Shown: piece by piece, positions 28,185-37,496 of the stretch
Numbering within the stretch: position 1 is the stretch's first letter
How the letters are laid out: each line of letters starts with the position of its first letter
NCBI RefSeq assembly: GCF_002287135.1
Contig: NZ_NESU01000001.1
Location: 124,001 to 188,000 of the forward strand
Direction: 5' to 3'
From: Helicobacter sp. TUL
GTDB lineage: Bacteria > Campylobacterota > Campylobacteria > Campylobacterales > Helicobacteraceae
Length of the DNA stretch: 64,000 nucleotides
Notes under the pieces: generated by a model
The model's input: the letters and a program-made list of their open reading frames with translations, nothing else
What the model was told of the DNA's origin: nothing
The model's database searches: none
Position numbers and translations under genes: made by a program

Positions 28185-28192
28185 ATTATAAT
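28185..28192. promoter_or_regulatory. Symmetric -10 core ATTATAAT between flgG and the TRIC gene
   Basis: The eight bases ATTATAAT contain TATAAT on both strands, so one site could serve as the -10 box for the minus-strand gene and for a plus-strand transcript towards flgG. It lies about 37 bases before the minus-strand start. Confidence 0.45.
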
Positions 28193-28217
28193 GTATTTTC
28201 TCTTACAAGATATTAAA

Positions 28218-28231
28218 GGAATTACTTTTGC
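28218..28231 (+). promoter_or_regulatory. Sigma-54 promoter of flgG
   Basis: AAAGGAATTACTTTTGCTT has GG and GC separated by exactly ten bases and the full -12 element TTGCTT, matching the sigma-54 pattern of Helicobacter. The predicted transcription start near 28243 lies 44 bases before flgG. Confidence 0.7.
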
Positions 28232-28286
28232 TTCTAGATTCTATATTTATGTCGTGCAAGACACAACAAACAACAAAGGATTGCCT

Positions 28287-29075
28287 ATGATGAGGTCTCT
28301 TTATACCGCTACCACAGGTATGCTAGGACAGCAATTACAAATCGATACAACTTCTAATAATATCGCCAATGTCAATACCATAGGCTTTAAAAAACAACGC
28401 GCAGAATTTGCGGATTTGTTTTATCAAGTGCTCCAATATGCTGGGACTTCCACAAGTGAAACAACCATTTCTCCTACAGGTATAGAAGTGGGCATTGGTG
28501 TGCGTCCTATTTCGGTGCAAAAGATGTTTTCTCAAGGACACCCAAAAGAAACAGAAAACAACCTAGATATAGCAATCACAGGTAATGGGTTTTTTCAAAT
28601 CCAACTCCCTGATGGCAATATCGCCTATACACGCGCTGGAAGCTTCAAGCTTGATAGCGAAGGCAATATCGTAACGCCTGAAGGCTATCAACTCATTCCA
28701 AACATTACAATCCCCGAAAATACCACACAAATCAACATAGGCACAGATGGCACGGTGAGTGTGCTAGAAGGCAATCAAACAGAAGTCAATGTATTAGGAC
28801 AAATTGAGATTGTAAATTTTGTCAATCCTGCTGGATTACACGCGCTTGGTGATAATTTGCTTATCAATACCAATGCCTCAGGAGAACCTATCGCAGGCGT
28901 GCCGGGCATAGATGGCTTTGGACAACTACGACAAGGCTTTATAGAATTGAGTAATGTCAAACTTGTAGAGGAAATGACAGATCTTATCACAGGTCAAAGA
29001 GCTTATGAGGCAAATTCTAAGACAATCCAAACAGCAGATGCTATGCTACAAACCGTCAATGGATTAAAACGCTAA
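28287..29075 (+). CDS. flgG: Flagellar distal rod protein FlgG
   Basis: FlgG forms the distal rod of the flagellum. The 262 residues begin with MMRSLYTATTGMLGQQ and the rod-type motif TTSNNIANVNTIGFKKQRAEF, and end with the coiled-coil LVEEMTDLITGQRAYEANSKTIQTADAMLQTVNGLKR pattern shared with hook proteins. The open frame reaches back to 28155, but AAAGGA at 28275 fixes the start at 28287 (or 28290). It stands alone behind a sigma-54 promoter and ends before a hairpin. Confidence 0.94.
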   Translation: MMRSLYTATTGMLGQQLQIDTTSNNIANVNTIGFKKQRAEFADLFYQVLQYAGTSTSETTISPTGIEVGIGVRPISVQKMFSQGHPKETENNLDIAITGNGFFQIQLPDGNIAYTRAGSFKLDSEGNIVTPEGYQLIPNITIPENTTQINIGTDGTVSVLEGNQTEVNVLGQIEIVNFVNPAGLHALGDNLLINTNASGEPIAGVPGIDGFGQLRQGFIELSNVKLVEEMTDLITGQRAYEANSKTIQTADAMLQTVNGLKR

Positions 29076-29120
29076 GCGTAGCACAAAACCTTATAAGTAA
29101 TTGATACTTACATAAACTCC

Positions 29121-29152
29121 ACACAATCAAAGATTCTAGCTTTTGATTGTGT
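29121..29152 (+). terminator. Hairpin terminator after flgG
   Basis: An 11-bp stem (ACACAATCAAA / TTTGATTGTGT) with a ten-base loop starts 45 bases after the flgG stop. There is no following T-run, so it may be a weak terminator. Confidence 0.55.
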
Positions 29153-29186
29153 CCATACAACACCCTATCCTCACAAAACCTAAAAA

Positions 29187-29211
29187 CCACATACGCTATG
29201 AATGTATGTGG
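29187..29211 (-). terminator. Rho-independent terminator of the globin transcript
   Basis: On the minus strand CCACATAC and GTATGTGG form an 8-bp stem with a nine-base loop followed by TTTTTA, a standard intrinsic terminator 19 bases after the globin stop. Confidence 0.75.
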
Positions 29212-29229
29212 CGTGTAAGGCATAATGCC

Positions 29230-29663
29230 TTATGTATTTTGATATATCTTTGCTTCTATATTGATGTAAAAATCTGCAATCGCTCCATAAGCTTTGCCCC
29301 ACGCTTCTATAACCTCATCACTAGCCGCATCTTGTAAGACTTCTTTGATAGCAATAAGTAGGCATTCTCCAACCAATGGATAATGCTCTGGCAATACATG
29401 CAATCCCACATGTATCTTACCAATCGACTCTACAGAGGGACGAATCTTTTCAAGATTATCAATATTCTTTGCGGCATTCAAGATAGCCATTGCCAAGGCT
29501 TTTGGTTGTTGTCCGCTTTTTTGTTTCTCCATATCAAACATACCCTTTACTTCCGGATAACGACTAAAAAGCTCCCTATAAATACCTTGGTGATATCTTC
29601 TCCATATTCTTTCAAGAGTGGCACTGTGCTTTTTACAATTTCTTTTGTATGAGTTTCTAACAT
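29230..29663 (-). pseudogene. cgb: Single-domain haemoglobin (Cgb-like), one-base frameshift
   Basis: The globin would be about 144 residues, of the Campylobacter nitric-oxide-detoxifying type. The start ATG at 29663 has AAAGGA and reads LETHTKEIVKSTVPLLKEYG, then EDITKVF, after which the frame fails. The rest (YRELFSRYPEVKGMF, MEKQKSGQQPKALAMAI, the proximal His in IGKIHVGL) is in the next frame. One extra T in the TTT at about 29580-29582 would restore a continuous globin. It is either a decayed gene or a sequence error; the conserved remainder favours a recent event. A longer frame starting at 29709 is an artefact. Confidence 0.8.
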
Positions 29664-29754
29664 AAAATTCCTTTCCTAACTTAAAATTTCGCAGAATTCT
29701 ATGAGACAAAAATAAACCAAAAAATAATATTTGCTTGATAAATAGATGACAATG

Positions 29755-30195
29755 TTATAGCTTATCCAACGCGATACTAAATGGCGCTTTATCAAACACA
29801 GCGATATGAAATAGTGAATCAAAAATTTTAATATCAAGCAAAAATCCCTCGACTTTTACCTCGCATTTTTTGGTATCCATTTGCGTTGCAACCGCCTTAA
29901 AAAGCACTTCGTGTCCTAATTCAATAGGGGAGAGAAACTTCACATCTGCAGCAATCATAATGCTATGACGCTTATTAATGGCTGCCATTGCCGCATATGA
30001 AGCGGCATTAAATATATATCCTGCGTGTATAAGGCTATTGTGTGCTTCTTTATCCATTACCATATACTCTTCTGGCACAAACTGCACATTTGCCACTCCC
30101 CTTGTAAGCAATACGATCTCGCCACAAGTATGTAGCTTCGTGCAGATATTAAGCGTATCGTTTTCTAAGGGGAGTTGGTCTTCTTGCTCATCCAT
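29755..30195 (-). CDS. Hotdog-fold protein, PaaI-type thioesterase-like
   Basis: The 146-residue protein has hotdog features: HAGYIFNAASYAAMAAIN for the central helix, and AADVKFLSPIELGHEVLFKA for the following strands. Members hydrolyse acyl-CoA thioesters, but several lack the catalytic acid, and the usual HGG is replaced here by IHAGY. A homolog next to cmoB also exists in H. pylori, to my recollection. It follows cmoB after ten bases. Substrate unknown. Confidence 0.7.
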   Translation of the reverse strand: MDEQEDQLPLENDTLNICTKLHTCGEIVLLTRGVANVQFVPEEYMVMDKEAHNSLIHAGYIFNAASYAAMAAINKRHSIMIAADVKFLSPIELGHEVLFKAVATQMDTKKCEVKVEGFLLDIKIFDSLFHIAVFDKAPFSIALDKL

Positions 30196-30205
30196 ACAAA
30201 GCTCC

Positions 30206-31156
30206 TTATGTTTTTATCAATCTAAAATATCCACGCAATGGTGGCGGATAACCCTCGATTGTTAGCCCACTCTGAGAATCTAAAAAATCCTCCAAACTTA
30301 GAGTATCAATCCAAGGAGTTTTGCGCTGTTCTTGTGTGGTGGTTTGTTGCATACCAAGTATTTCAAAGCTTCCAAACCCCGCACGCTCACACCAACCCTT
30401 TAATGCCTCTAAGCTTGGGATAAAATATACATTACTCATTTTAGCATAGGATTTCTTAGGGCATAGGCATAATTCTTTATCAGATTCTATCAAGAGGCAA
30501 TCCAAAAACAGCTCCCCGCCTCTTTTTAGTCCAAAACTTAGATTTTTAAGTGTCGCGATAGGATCGCTACGATGATACAACACACCAAGACACATAATGC
30601 AATCAAACTTTTGCTCATACGCAATACTAAAATCACGCAAATCCTCAATCCCCAAAGGATAAAAGTGTATGTCTGTTTTGGCAAGGTGATTAAGAAAATT
30701 AAATTGTGCAGCATACACAGCGCTTGGATCAAAACCATAGAGTGCCTTAGGTTTAAAGCGCAACATCTCAAACAAATAATACCCATTATTGCAGCCCATA
30801 TCAAGCACTTCTTTATCGGTAAGATTCAGATATGGCGCAAGGAGATTAAATTTCATAAAACTTTGCCACTCCGTATCGATAAAAAGCGTATCAATCCGAA
30901 ATGGTCCCTTACGCCATGGCTTGAGTGCTAGGGCAGTTTGTGTCAGAATCTCACGCTCTTTTGGTGTAAGCATTGCATTGGGTGTGAGCGTAACACCATG
31001 GCTTGGTATATCTGTAGGTGGTAACTCGAGGCTAAAAGACACATCAAGACTTGTGAGATTTGCTAAGGCTTTGGCAAAGTTAGAAGAATCTTTGCGCGTA
31101 AAAAAGTGTTGGCATTTTTGCTCTAAGGCATATGCTAAATCTTGTTTTACGCTCAT
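30206..31156 (-). CDS. cmoB: tRNA U34 carboxymethyltransferase CmoB
   Basis: CmoB transfers a carboxymethyl group from carboxy-SAM to 5-hydroxyuridine 34 of tRNA. The 316 residues contain the conserved KWRKGPF-like KPWRKGPFRIDTLFIDTEW, the SAM motif VLDMGCNNGYYLFEML, GFDPSAVYAAQF, LGVLYHRSDPI and WCERAGF. CmoA, which makes carboxy-SAM, is not in this window. The start overlaps the stop of the upstream gene as ATGA. Confidence 0.9.
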   Translation of the reverse strand: MSVKQDLAYALEQKCQHFFTRKDSSNFAKALANLTSLDVSFSLELPPTDIPSHGVTLTPNAMLTPKEREILTQTALALKPWRKGPFRIDTLFIDTEWQSFMKFNLLAPYLNLTDKEVLDMGCNNGYYLFEMLRFKPKALYGFDPSAVYAAQFNFLNHLAKTDIHFYPLGIEDLRDFSIAYEQKFDCIMCLGVLYHRSDPIATLKNLSFGLKRGGELFLDCLLIESDKELCLCPKKSYAKMSNVYFIPSLEALKGWCERAGFGSFEILGMQQTTTQEQRKTPWIDTLSLEDFLDSQSGLTIEGYPPPLRGYFRLIKT

Positions 31157-32199
31157 AGTATGCCATCAAAAAGTGTTGGTTGGTGTGTTTGCTCGTGTGT
31201 GCGCAAAATCTCAAGAAGCTTGGCATCATCAATCCCTAAAATCAGCATAAAATTATAATGTTTATGACGGATAGCAAGGGAAAGCTCGGCAGTATTTTTA
31301 TACACAAGAAATTCCTTGGTGCTATCTTTAGATTCAGGGATATCAAACTCGCTAGATTCTGGGATTGCATACAAACGCTTACCCCACTTAGCATATGTAT
31401 CAAAATAATGCATAAAATCTTGAAAATATGCTCTATCCATTTGGGCTATGACAACTTTTTGGGTTTGTCCAAATTCACGCAAACGCCCCTTGTGATCGAT
31501 GAAATTTGGCTTTAAAACATCAAGGCTTTCAAATTTGGCTAAATTATATTCTATGCCATAGGTTTGACAAAAAGCGCACACAACACTTAGCGTATCTACA
31601 AAAAGATATGGAAGCTGCAAAAGATATTCTCTCCCCTCACAGAGCAAACGCACATCAAAAAGTGTGTAAGCAAGAAGCTCAAAAGGTGGGTTTAGTGGTT
31701 TTAGCAATGTAATAAGATTACTAGAGAGAAGTAAAACATCTTGATTATTTGTGATGATATAGCGGATTTTTGGGTGCAAAGATTCTAGGAGGGTTTGGAA
31801 ATCTCCTTGTGTCATATATACAGATTTATCGGTGATAATCTTTTGACTTAGCGCATATTCGATGGCATTCATACTAACCATTTGGATATTCCAAGTAAGC
31901 ATTTTATAATAAATGAGATTTTTTATCGCTTCATGGATATTTAGCACTTCAATCCATGCTATTTCTTGCCATAATGGCTCACTCCACCGCTCATCTTCTC
32001 GCACATTCACATCTTGGGCATACATGATACCATATGCCCCTTGTGCGATAGCTTGAGGAATATCGTGAGGATTTAATGCGACAAAAAGCCACCCACGCTC
32101 AATATTTTCTACCTTAGTGCTTATATTTTCAAACGCACTAATGCTTGGCGTATTTTGCATGAATCCTCTTGCTATACTCACTACTTCTGAAAGTCGCAT
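31153..32199 (-). CDS. Uncharacterised protein with MurE/MurF N-terminal-like domain
   Basis: The first 70 residues (ISTKVENIERGWLFVALNPHD, then AIAQGAYGIMYA) follow the pattern of the UDP-MurNAc-binding domain of Mur ligases (STDSR-x-GxLFVAL). The remaining 280 residues lack the ATP-binding GTxGKT loop, so it is not an active Mur ligase. A gene of this kind lies next to cmoB in H. pylori as a hypothetical protein. It is the first gene of a three-gene minus-strand run. No function is proposed beyond possible binding of a cell-wall precursor. Confidence 0.6.
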   Translation of the reverse strand: MRLSEVVSIARGFMQNTPSISAFENISTKVENIERGWLFVALNPHDIPQAIAQGAYGIMYAQDVNVREDERWSEPLWQEIAWIEVLNIHEAIKNLIYYKMLTWNIQMVSMNAIEYALSQKIITDKSVYMTQGDFQTLLESLHPKIRYIITNNQDVLLLSSNLITLLKPLNPPFELLAYTLFDVRLLCEGREYLLQLPYLFVDTLSVVCAFCQTYGIEYNLAKFESLDVLKPNFIDHKGRLREFGQTQKVVIAQMDRAYFQDFMHYFDTYAKWGKRLYAIPESSEFDIPESKDSTKEFLVYKNTAELSLAIRHKHYNFMLILGIDDAKLLEILRTHEQTHQPTLFDGIL

Positions 32200-32400
32200 A
32201 CCCTACCCTTTTGTTAATACAAAATTTTTTGTTTTACTCTATACAAAATATATACCTTTTGTTAGTATTTACGCACTCTTACACGACAAATAAAACCATA
32301 ATTTCGGATTCTAAGAGATTTTCTCAAACCACATTTTATTTTTTTATATCATTTTTGCTACAATAGCAGACTTTAAAGTTAGCAAAGGCAACAAAAAATT

Positions 32401-33090
32401 ATGAACAAATCCCATAGTGCGTTTAATGAATTAGAGCAAAAAATCCAATACCATTTCAAAGATCAAAAACTCCTTGCTCAAGCCCTCACACATCGCAGTT
32501 ACAAAAAACAAACCCATAATGAACGATTAGAATTTTTGGGCGATGCAGTGCTTGATTTAGTTGTGGGAGAGTATTTGTTTAAAAAATTCCCCAATCTTAG
32601 CGAGGGTGATCTCTCTAAACTCCGCGCCTGTATTGTCAATGAACAAGGCTTTAACAAACTTGCCCTAGCCCTTGATTTAGGCAAATATATTTTTATCTCA
32701 TCAAGTGAAGAGCACAACAATGGACGATCTAAGCCCTCGATTCTTTCTAATACTTTTGAGGCACTCATAGGCGCAGTGTATTTAGAATCTGGCATACAAG
32801 AAGCATCGCGTATCACACACGCACTTTTAGAATCTAACTACCATACAATCGATTTTGGACTTTCAAGTGACTTTAAAACCTCTCTCCAAGAACTCACACA
32901 AGCGCGATTTTCTCAAATCCCACGCTATGAGCTTATCACAGAAAGCGGTCCTGATCACCAAAAATCTTTTACAATGGCGGTATTTATTAATGACAAAGAA
33001 TATGCTCGTTGCACAGGGAATTCCAAAAAAAATGCGCAACAAAAATGCGCCCAAATTGCCTATGAAATTTTACAAAAAGAGTGTGTATGA
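32401..33090 (+). CDS. rnc: Ribonuclease III
   Basis: The double-stranded RNA endonuclease has 229 residues, with the signature [17 protein letters not shown] at about 39-55, the catalytic acids in that motif and in [13 protein letters not shown], and a C-terminal dsRNA-binding domain ([30 protein letters not shown]). A GCTACAAT -10 box is about 40 bases upstream. The stop overlaps the aroC start as ATGA. Confidence 0.96.
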   Translation: MNKSHSAFNELEQKIQYHFKDQKLLAQALTHRSYKKQTHNERLEFLGDAVLDLVVGEYLFKKFPNLSEGDLSKLRACIVNEQGFNKLALALDLGKYIFISSSEEHNNGRSKPSILSNTFEALIGAVYLESGIQEASRITHALLESNYHTIDFGLSSDFKTSLQELTQARFSQIPRYELITESGPDHQKSFTMAVFINDKEYARCTGNSKKNAQQKCAQIAYEILQKECV

Positions 33091-34181
33091 ATACATTTGG
33101 TAATAGACTACGCATTAGCACATTTGGAGAATCTCACGGCAGAGGCATAGGGTGTGTGATAGATGGAATCCCTGCAGGATTAGCAATTGATGAAGCATTT
33201 ATGCGAGAAGAAATGTGTTTGCGACAAGGTGGGAGGACGCTCTATGCCACGCAACGCAAAGAACCAGATGAAATAGAAATCTTAAGCGGTGTGTTTGAGG
33301 GCAAAAGCACAGGTGCGCCTATTGCGCTTTTTATCCCAAACCTTGCCAATAAAAGCAAGGATTATGACAATATTAAAGATATTTTTCGTCCAGCCCACGC
33401 GGATTTTACATATTTCCATAAGTATGGCATACGCGATTATAGAGGTGGTGGCAGAAGTTCGGCTCGTGAAAGTGCAGCTAGAGTGGCTAGTGGCGCAATT
33501 GCAAAACTTCTACTCAAAGAATTTGGCATTGTGGTAGGCGGTGGCATTATCGGTATTGGTGGCATAGAATCTATGCGCACAGACTTTAGTCTGCTAGAAT
33601 GCCAAAAGGCGTTAGATTCTGAAATTTTTGCCCTAGATACAACACTAGAATCTTCACAAAAACAAGCCATCTTAGAAGCCAAAAACGCACACGATAGTGT
33701 AGGTGGTGTGGCACTTATCAAAGCATTTGGTGTGCCTGTAGGATTAGGAGAACCACTGTATGATAAGCTAGATTCACACATAGGCGCACAAATGCTTGGC
33801 TTAAATGGCGTCAAAGCTGTAGAAATCGGCGAAGGGTGCAATGCTTCCAAACTCAAAGGCTCACAAAATAATGATTGTATGGATAATAAAGGCTTTATAA
33901 GTAATCATAGCGGTGGCATACTTGGTGGCATAAGCAATGGTGAAGAGATCATCATAAAAGTGCATTTTAAACCCACCCCAAGTATTTTTATCCCTCAAGA
34001 TACACAAGATATATATGGTAATGTCGTGCGATCTCAAATCAAAGGACGCCACGATCCTTGTATCGCGGTGCGTGGGAGTATAGTCGCACAAGCACAACTT
34101 GCTATAATCCTTGCTGATATGCTCCTTGCCAACGCCACTAGCACAATGGCAAATTTACACAAACTCTATACTAGAATCTAA
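33087..34181 (+). CDS. aroC: Chorismate synthase
   Basis: AroC converts EPSP to chorismate using reduced FMN, the last step of the shikimate pathway. The 364 residues carry the three family signatures [26 protein letters not shown] and RGRHDPC-like [12 protein letters not shown] near the end. The ATG overlaps the rnc stop; the in-frame start at 33081 lies further inside rnc and is not needed. Confidence 0.96.
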   Translation: MNTFGNRLRISTFGESHGRGIGCVIDGIPAGLAIDEAFMREEMCLRQGGRTLYATQRKEPDEIEILSGVFEGKSTGAPIALFIPNLANKSKDYDNIKDIFRPAHADFTYFHKYGIRDYRGGGRSSARESAARVASGAIAKLLLKEFGIVVGGGIIGIGGIESMRTDFSLLECQKALDSEIFALDTTLESSQKQAILEAKNAHDSVGGVALIKAFGVPVGLGEPLYDKLDSHIGAQMLGLNGVKAVEIGEGCNASKLKGSQNNDCMDNKGFISNHSGGILGGISNGEEIIIKVHFKPTPSIFIPQDTQDIYGNVVRSQIKGRHDPCIAVRGSIVAQAQLAIILADMLLANATSTMANLHKLYTRI

Positions 34182-34192
34182 AAGGAATATTA

Positions 34193-35605
34193 ATGGCACG
34201 AAAAATCGTTACGCGTTTTGCACCTTCTCCAACAGGCTATTTACACATAGGGGGCTTACGCACAGCACTTTTTAATTATCTCTATGCCAAAAGATATAAT
34301 GGCGAATTTTTACTCCGTATCGAAGATACAGATATGGCGCGCAATTCCCAACAAGCAACACAAGCAATTATCCAATCATTTGAGTGGGTGGGATTAAGCC
34401 ACGATAGAGAGATTTTTTACCAAAGCAAACGCTTTGATATATACGCAAAATATATTCAAAAACTCCTAGATGAGGACAAAGCGTATTATTGCTATATGAG
34501 CAAAGAGGAGTTAGACGCCAAGCGAGAAGAAGCACAAGCGCAAGGCAAGGTATGGAAATATGATAATCGCTATCGTGATTTTAAAGGCACACCACCAGAG
34601 GGAATTACACCTGTAGTGCGGATTAAAGCACCATTGGAGGGCACAATAGAATTTCATGATGGCGTAAAGGGTGTCATAAGTGTGCATGCCAAAGAGCTTG
34701 ATGACTTTGTTATCGCTAGAGCCGATGGCACTCCTACATATAATTTTGTGGTGGCAATTGATGATGCACTTATGGGGGTTAGTGATGTTATACGCGGTGA
34801 TGATCACATAAGCAACACGCCTAAGCAAATTATTGTATATCAGGCTTTGGGCTTTGAGATTCCAAAGTTTTTTCATGTGCCTATGATTTTAAGCCCAGAG
34901 GGGAAAAAACTTAGCAAACGCGATGGTGCTATGGGGGTTATGGATTATCAAAAAATGGGCTATCTCCCAGAAGCGTTGCTCAATTTTCTTGTGCGACTTG
35001 GGTGGAGCTATGGCGATGAAGAGATTTTTTCACTCTCAAGGCTTTTAGAAATCTTTGATCCCTACACACTAAATACCGCCCCTTCAAGCTATAATCAAGA
35101 AAAACTCTTATGGCTTAATCAACACTACATCAAGCAAACGCCAAATGCCAAACTTGTAGAACTCCTAAAAGATTTTGGTGTGCAAAGTTTGGAAACATAT
35201 GAGGGTATCAATGCAACACCACAAGCCCTAGATTCACTTTTTGGGGAACTCAAAGATCGAAGTAAAACACTAGTAGAATTTGCCACCCAATACAATGAAA
35301 TCCTCCAAGCACCTACTACCTATGATCCTAAATTGCTAAAAAAATTAGATTCACAAGGCAAAGAGATTATGCAAAAACTCTGTGCTTTTCTCCCTACGCT
35401 TTGTGCAGATAGTCCCAGCGATATAGAATCTGCCTTGCATACTTTTGGCGATACGCACCAACTCAAAATTGGGCAGATTATGCCACTTTTGCGATTAGGT
35501 ATTTTGGGCAAAGGTGGTGGTATCGCTATGGGAGTGGCGATTTTTGTCTTAGGGGTGCAAGAATGCACAAAGCGTTTGCACGCCTTATTAGATTCACATC
35601 AGTAG
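34193..35605 (+). CDS. gltX: Glutamyl-tRNA synthetase (GltX1 type)
   Basis: This class I synthetase of 470 residues has the HIGH-type motif APSPTGYLHIGGLRTALFN and the KMSKS-type motif GKKLSKRDGA. Of the two Helicobacter GluRS enzymes it reads like GltX1 throughout (YCYMSKEELDA, NRYRDFKGTPP), so it should charge tRNA-Glu rather than tRNA-Gln. A second gltX is expected elsewhere in the genome. AAAGGA precedes the ATG. Confidence 0.94.
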   Translation: MARKIVTRFAPSPTGYLHIGGLRTALFNYLYAKRYNGEFLLRIEDTDMARNSQQATQAIIQSFEWVGLSHDREIFYQSKRFDIYAKYIQKLLDEDKAYYCYMSKEELDAKREEAQAQGKVWKYDNRYRDFKGTPPEGITPVVRIKAPLEGTIEFHDGVKGVISVHAKELDDFVIARADGTPTYNFVVAIDDALMGVSDVIRGDDHISNTPKQIIVYQALGFEIPKFFHVPMILSPEGKKLSKRDGAMGVMDYQKMGYLPEALLNFLVRLGWSYGDEEIFSLSRLLEIFDPYTLNTAPSSYNQEKLLWLNQHYIKQTPNAKLVELLKDFGVQSLETYEGINATPQALDSLFGELKDRSKTLVEFATQYNEILQAPTTYDPKLLKKLDSQGKEIMQKLCAFLPTLCADSPSDIESALHTFGDTHQLKIGQIMPLLRLGILGKGGGIAMGVAIFVLGVQECTKRLHALLDSHQ

Positions 35606-35613
35606 GTGTCTGT

Positions 35614-35976
35614 ATGGATAAGACTATCAAAATTCAAAAAACCCAAGCACTTTTACAAGAGGTGCTAACCACAGCGCTTAGCGAATTACATGATCCCTTG
35701 CTCCACTCATTAAGTGTTACCAAGGTGCTTTGCTCCAAAGGCAAATATCACGCAAAAGTTTTTATAGAATCTAGTGGATTGGACAAAGATCAACAAAATA
35801 AGATTCTTACGCACCTCAACAGAGCAAAATCTATCTTGCGTGAATATGTCCTAAGTGCGACAGGTTGGTTTAAATGCCCTGATTTTAGCTTTGTATTTGA
35901 TGATGAACTCAATACAAGCAAAAGCCTTGATGCACTCTTTGAACAAATCAAAAACCAAAGGAGTGGTAATGATTGA
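35614..35976 (+). CDS. rbfA: Ribosome-binding factor A
   Basis: RbfA assists 16S rRNA 5'-end maturation in the 30S subunit. The 120 residues follow the family: QALLQEVLTTALSELHDPLL, LSVTKVLCSKGKYHAKVFIE and the C-terminal DFSFVFDDELNTSKSLDALF. The frame is open further back inside gltX, but the ATG at 35614 (MDKTIKIQ) fits. It overlaps rimP by eight bases, as expected for an rbfA-rimP pair. Confidence 0.9.
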   Translation: MDKTIKIQKTQALLQEVLTTALSELHDPLLHSLSVTKVLCSKGKYHAKVFIESSGLDKDQQNKILTHLNRAKSILREYVLSATGWFKCPDFSFVFDDELNTSKSLDALFEQIKNQRSGND

Positions 35977-36427
35977 ATCTTCCCTAGAAGCCCAAATTGC
36001 TAAACTTGCACAATCTATGGGTTTTGTGCTATATGATATTGCGTGGGTTAAAGAAAATGAGCAAAATATCTTGCGCGTTTCACTCACCAAGCCCTATGAT
36101 GATTCCAAAGCCTTGCGTCCACATATCACACTTGATGAATGCGCACTTTTTAGCACTGCACTCTCTCCACTTCTTGATGTTGCCCTTAAACAATCTCAAG
36201 CCTATCATTTAGAAGTTAGCTCACCGGGATTAGAGCGCACACTCAAAAAACCACAACATTTCGCCCTAAGTATAGGCGAGGAAGTATGCGTAACCCTCAA
36301 AGACAAGAGTGTGATTGAAGGGATTTTATGTGCGTGTGATGAAGAAAGTATCAGCTTAGAAAACGCACCAAATATTCCCCTTGCTGAAATCAAAAAAGTC
36401 AAAACTCTTTTTAGATTCAATGCTTGA
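35969..36427 (+). CDS. rimP: Ribosome maturation factor RimP
   Basis: RimP (152 residues) is needed for 30S maturation. The core motifs HLEVSSPGLERTLKKPQHF and the SH3-like C-terminal half (VEVCVTLKD, IPLAEIKKVKTLFRF) are visible. AAGGAG at 35958 marks the ATG at 35969 as start; the longer frame upstream runs antiparallel to rbfA's own frame. It overlaps ribD by eight bases. Confidence 0.93.
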   Translation: MIESSLEAQIAKLAQSMGFVLYDIAWVKENEQNILRVSLTKPYDDSKALRPHITLDECALFSTALSPLLDVALKQSQAYHLEVSSPGLERTLKKPQHFALSIGEEVCVTLKDKSVIEGILCACDEESISLENAPNIPLAEIKKVKTLFRFNA

Positions 36428-37496
36428 TACTCTATTGCTACAATGCGCTATCAACAAAGCGTGGGAATACCAAACCCTAGCATTACCAAACCCTAGCGTG
36501 GGTGCATTGCTGTATGCGCCACAATACGGAATCATAAGCCTCCAAGCACATCAAAAAGCAGGAGCGCCGCACGCAGAAGTTTTGGCTTTTGCCTATGGCG
36601 CACGCAAGCTTTTTGCACACCAAGGAAAACTAGACCTCATTACACATTTAGATTCACTTCTTAGCCTACCATTGACACAACAAAGTGAGGCGCTCCATAC
36701 ATTCCTTATCCAAAATGCGCAAGGCTTGTTTCAAGACTGCACGCTATATGTAACCCTAGAGCCTTGCACACATTTTGGCAAAACACCACCTTGTGTCGAA
36801 CTTACCAAGGCTATGCGTCCAAAACGCGTTGTTATAGGCACTAGCGATCCACATACACAAGCAAGTGGTGGCACAAAAACCCTGCAACAAGCCGGTATAG
36901 AAGTCGTGCGCGGAATCTGTGAAGAAGCAGCACAAGCCTTGCTATATCCTTTTGTATGTTGGCAACATAATGGATATTTTAGGCTTTTTAAACTTGCTAT
37001 GCGTATAAATGGCGATTACACAAGCGGACAAATTTCACAAAAAGCCACGCAAATTTTTACACATAACCAACGCTCTGTAAGTGATACAATTATTGTCTCT
37101 GGAGAAACCTTTCGCACTGATATGCCGCGTCTAGATTCACGCTTTGCTACACCGCCATATGATTCCACACATACGCCAAATGTCGAGATTCTAACGCGAT
37201 CTACACTTACACCAACAATTAATCCACATTTTACTTCACGCCCTGCAAAAATCTGCCATAGTCCAGATTCACTAGACACACACAAAGGTTTTTGTATCAT
37301 TGAGGGTGGTTTTGGGCTACTAGCTACCCTGCAACAAGATATAGATATGGTGCTTTTACATATCGCGCCAAATTTCTATCCAAATGCCTTACCACACGCT
37401 TCATCAAATGCAACACACGATACATTATATACTTTACATCTTTTACACACTACTTCACACACAGGGGATATTAGTCTATGGTTCAAAAACCCTTAG
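36420..37496 (+). CDS. ribD: Bifunctional riboflavin deaminase/reductase RibD
   Basis: RibD (358 residues) carries out two steps of riboflavin synthesis. The deaminase zinc site is APHAEVLAF and LEPCTHFGKTPPCVEL. The distance between the HAE and PC motifs is about 40 residues longer than in E. coli, an insertion rich in Leu and Gln. The reductase half is diverged, but keeps LFKLAMRINGDYTSG, VSGETFRTDMPRL and IIEGGFGLLA. The start overlaps the rimP stop by eight bases, and the stop overlaps the next gene by 19. Confidence 0.87.
   Translation: MLDTLLLQCAINKAWEYQTLALPNPSVGALLYAPQYGIISLQAHQKAGAPHAEVLAFAYGARKLFAHQGKLDLITHLDSLLSLPLTQQSEALHTFLIQNAQGLFQDCTLYVTLEPCTHFGKTPPCVELTKAMRPKRVVIGTSDPHTQASGGTKTLQQAGIEVVRGICEEAAQALLYPFVCWQHNGYFRLFKLAMRINGDYTSGQISQKATQIFTHNQRSVSDTIIVSGETFRTDMPRLDSRFATPPYDSTHTPNVEILTRSTLTPTINPHFTSRPAKICHSPDSLDTHKGFCIIEGGFGLLATLQQDIDMVLLHIAPNFYPNALPHASSNATHDTLYTLHLLHTTSHTGDISLWFKNP

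Noticed and set aside
29230-29709. 159-codon frame taken as a complete globin
   Set aside because: Its first 45 codons lie in the wrong frame; the real start is at 29663 in another frame, so the N-terminus of this frame is artificial.
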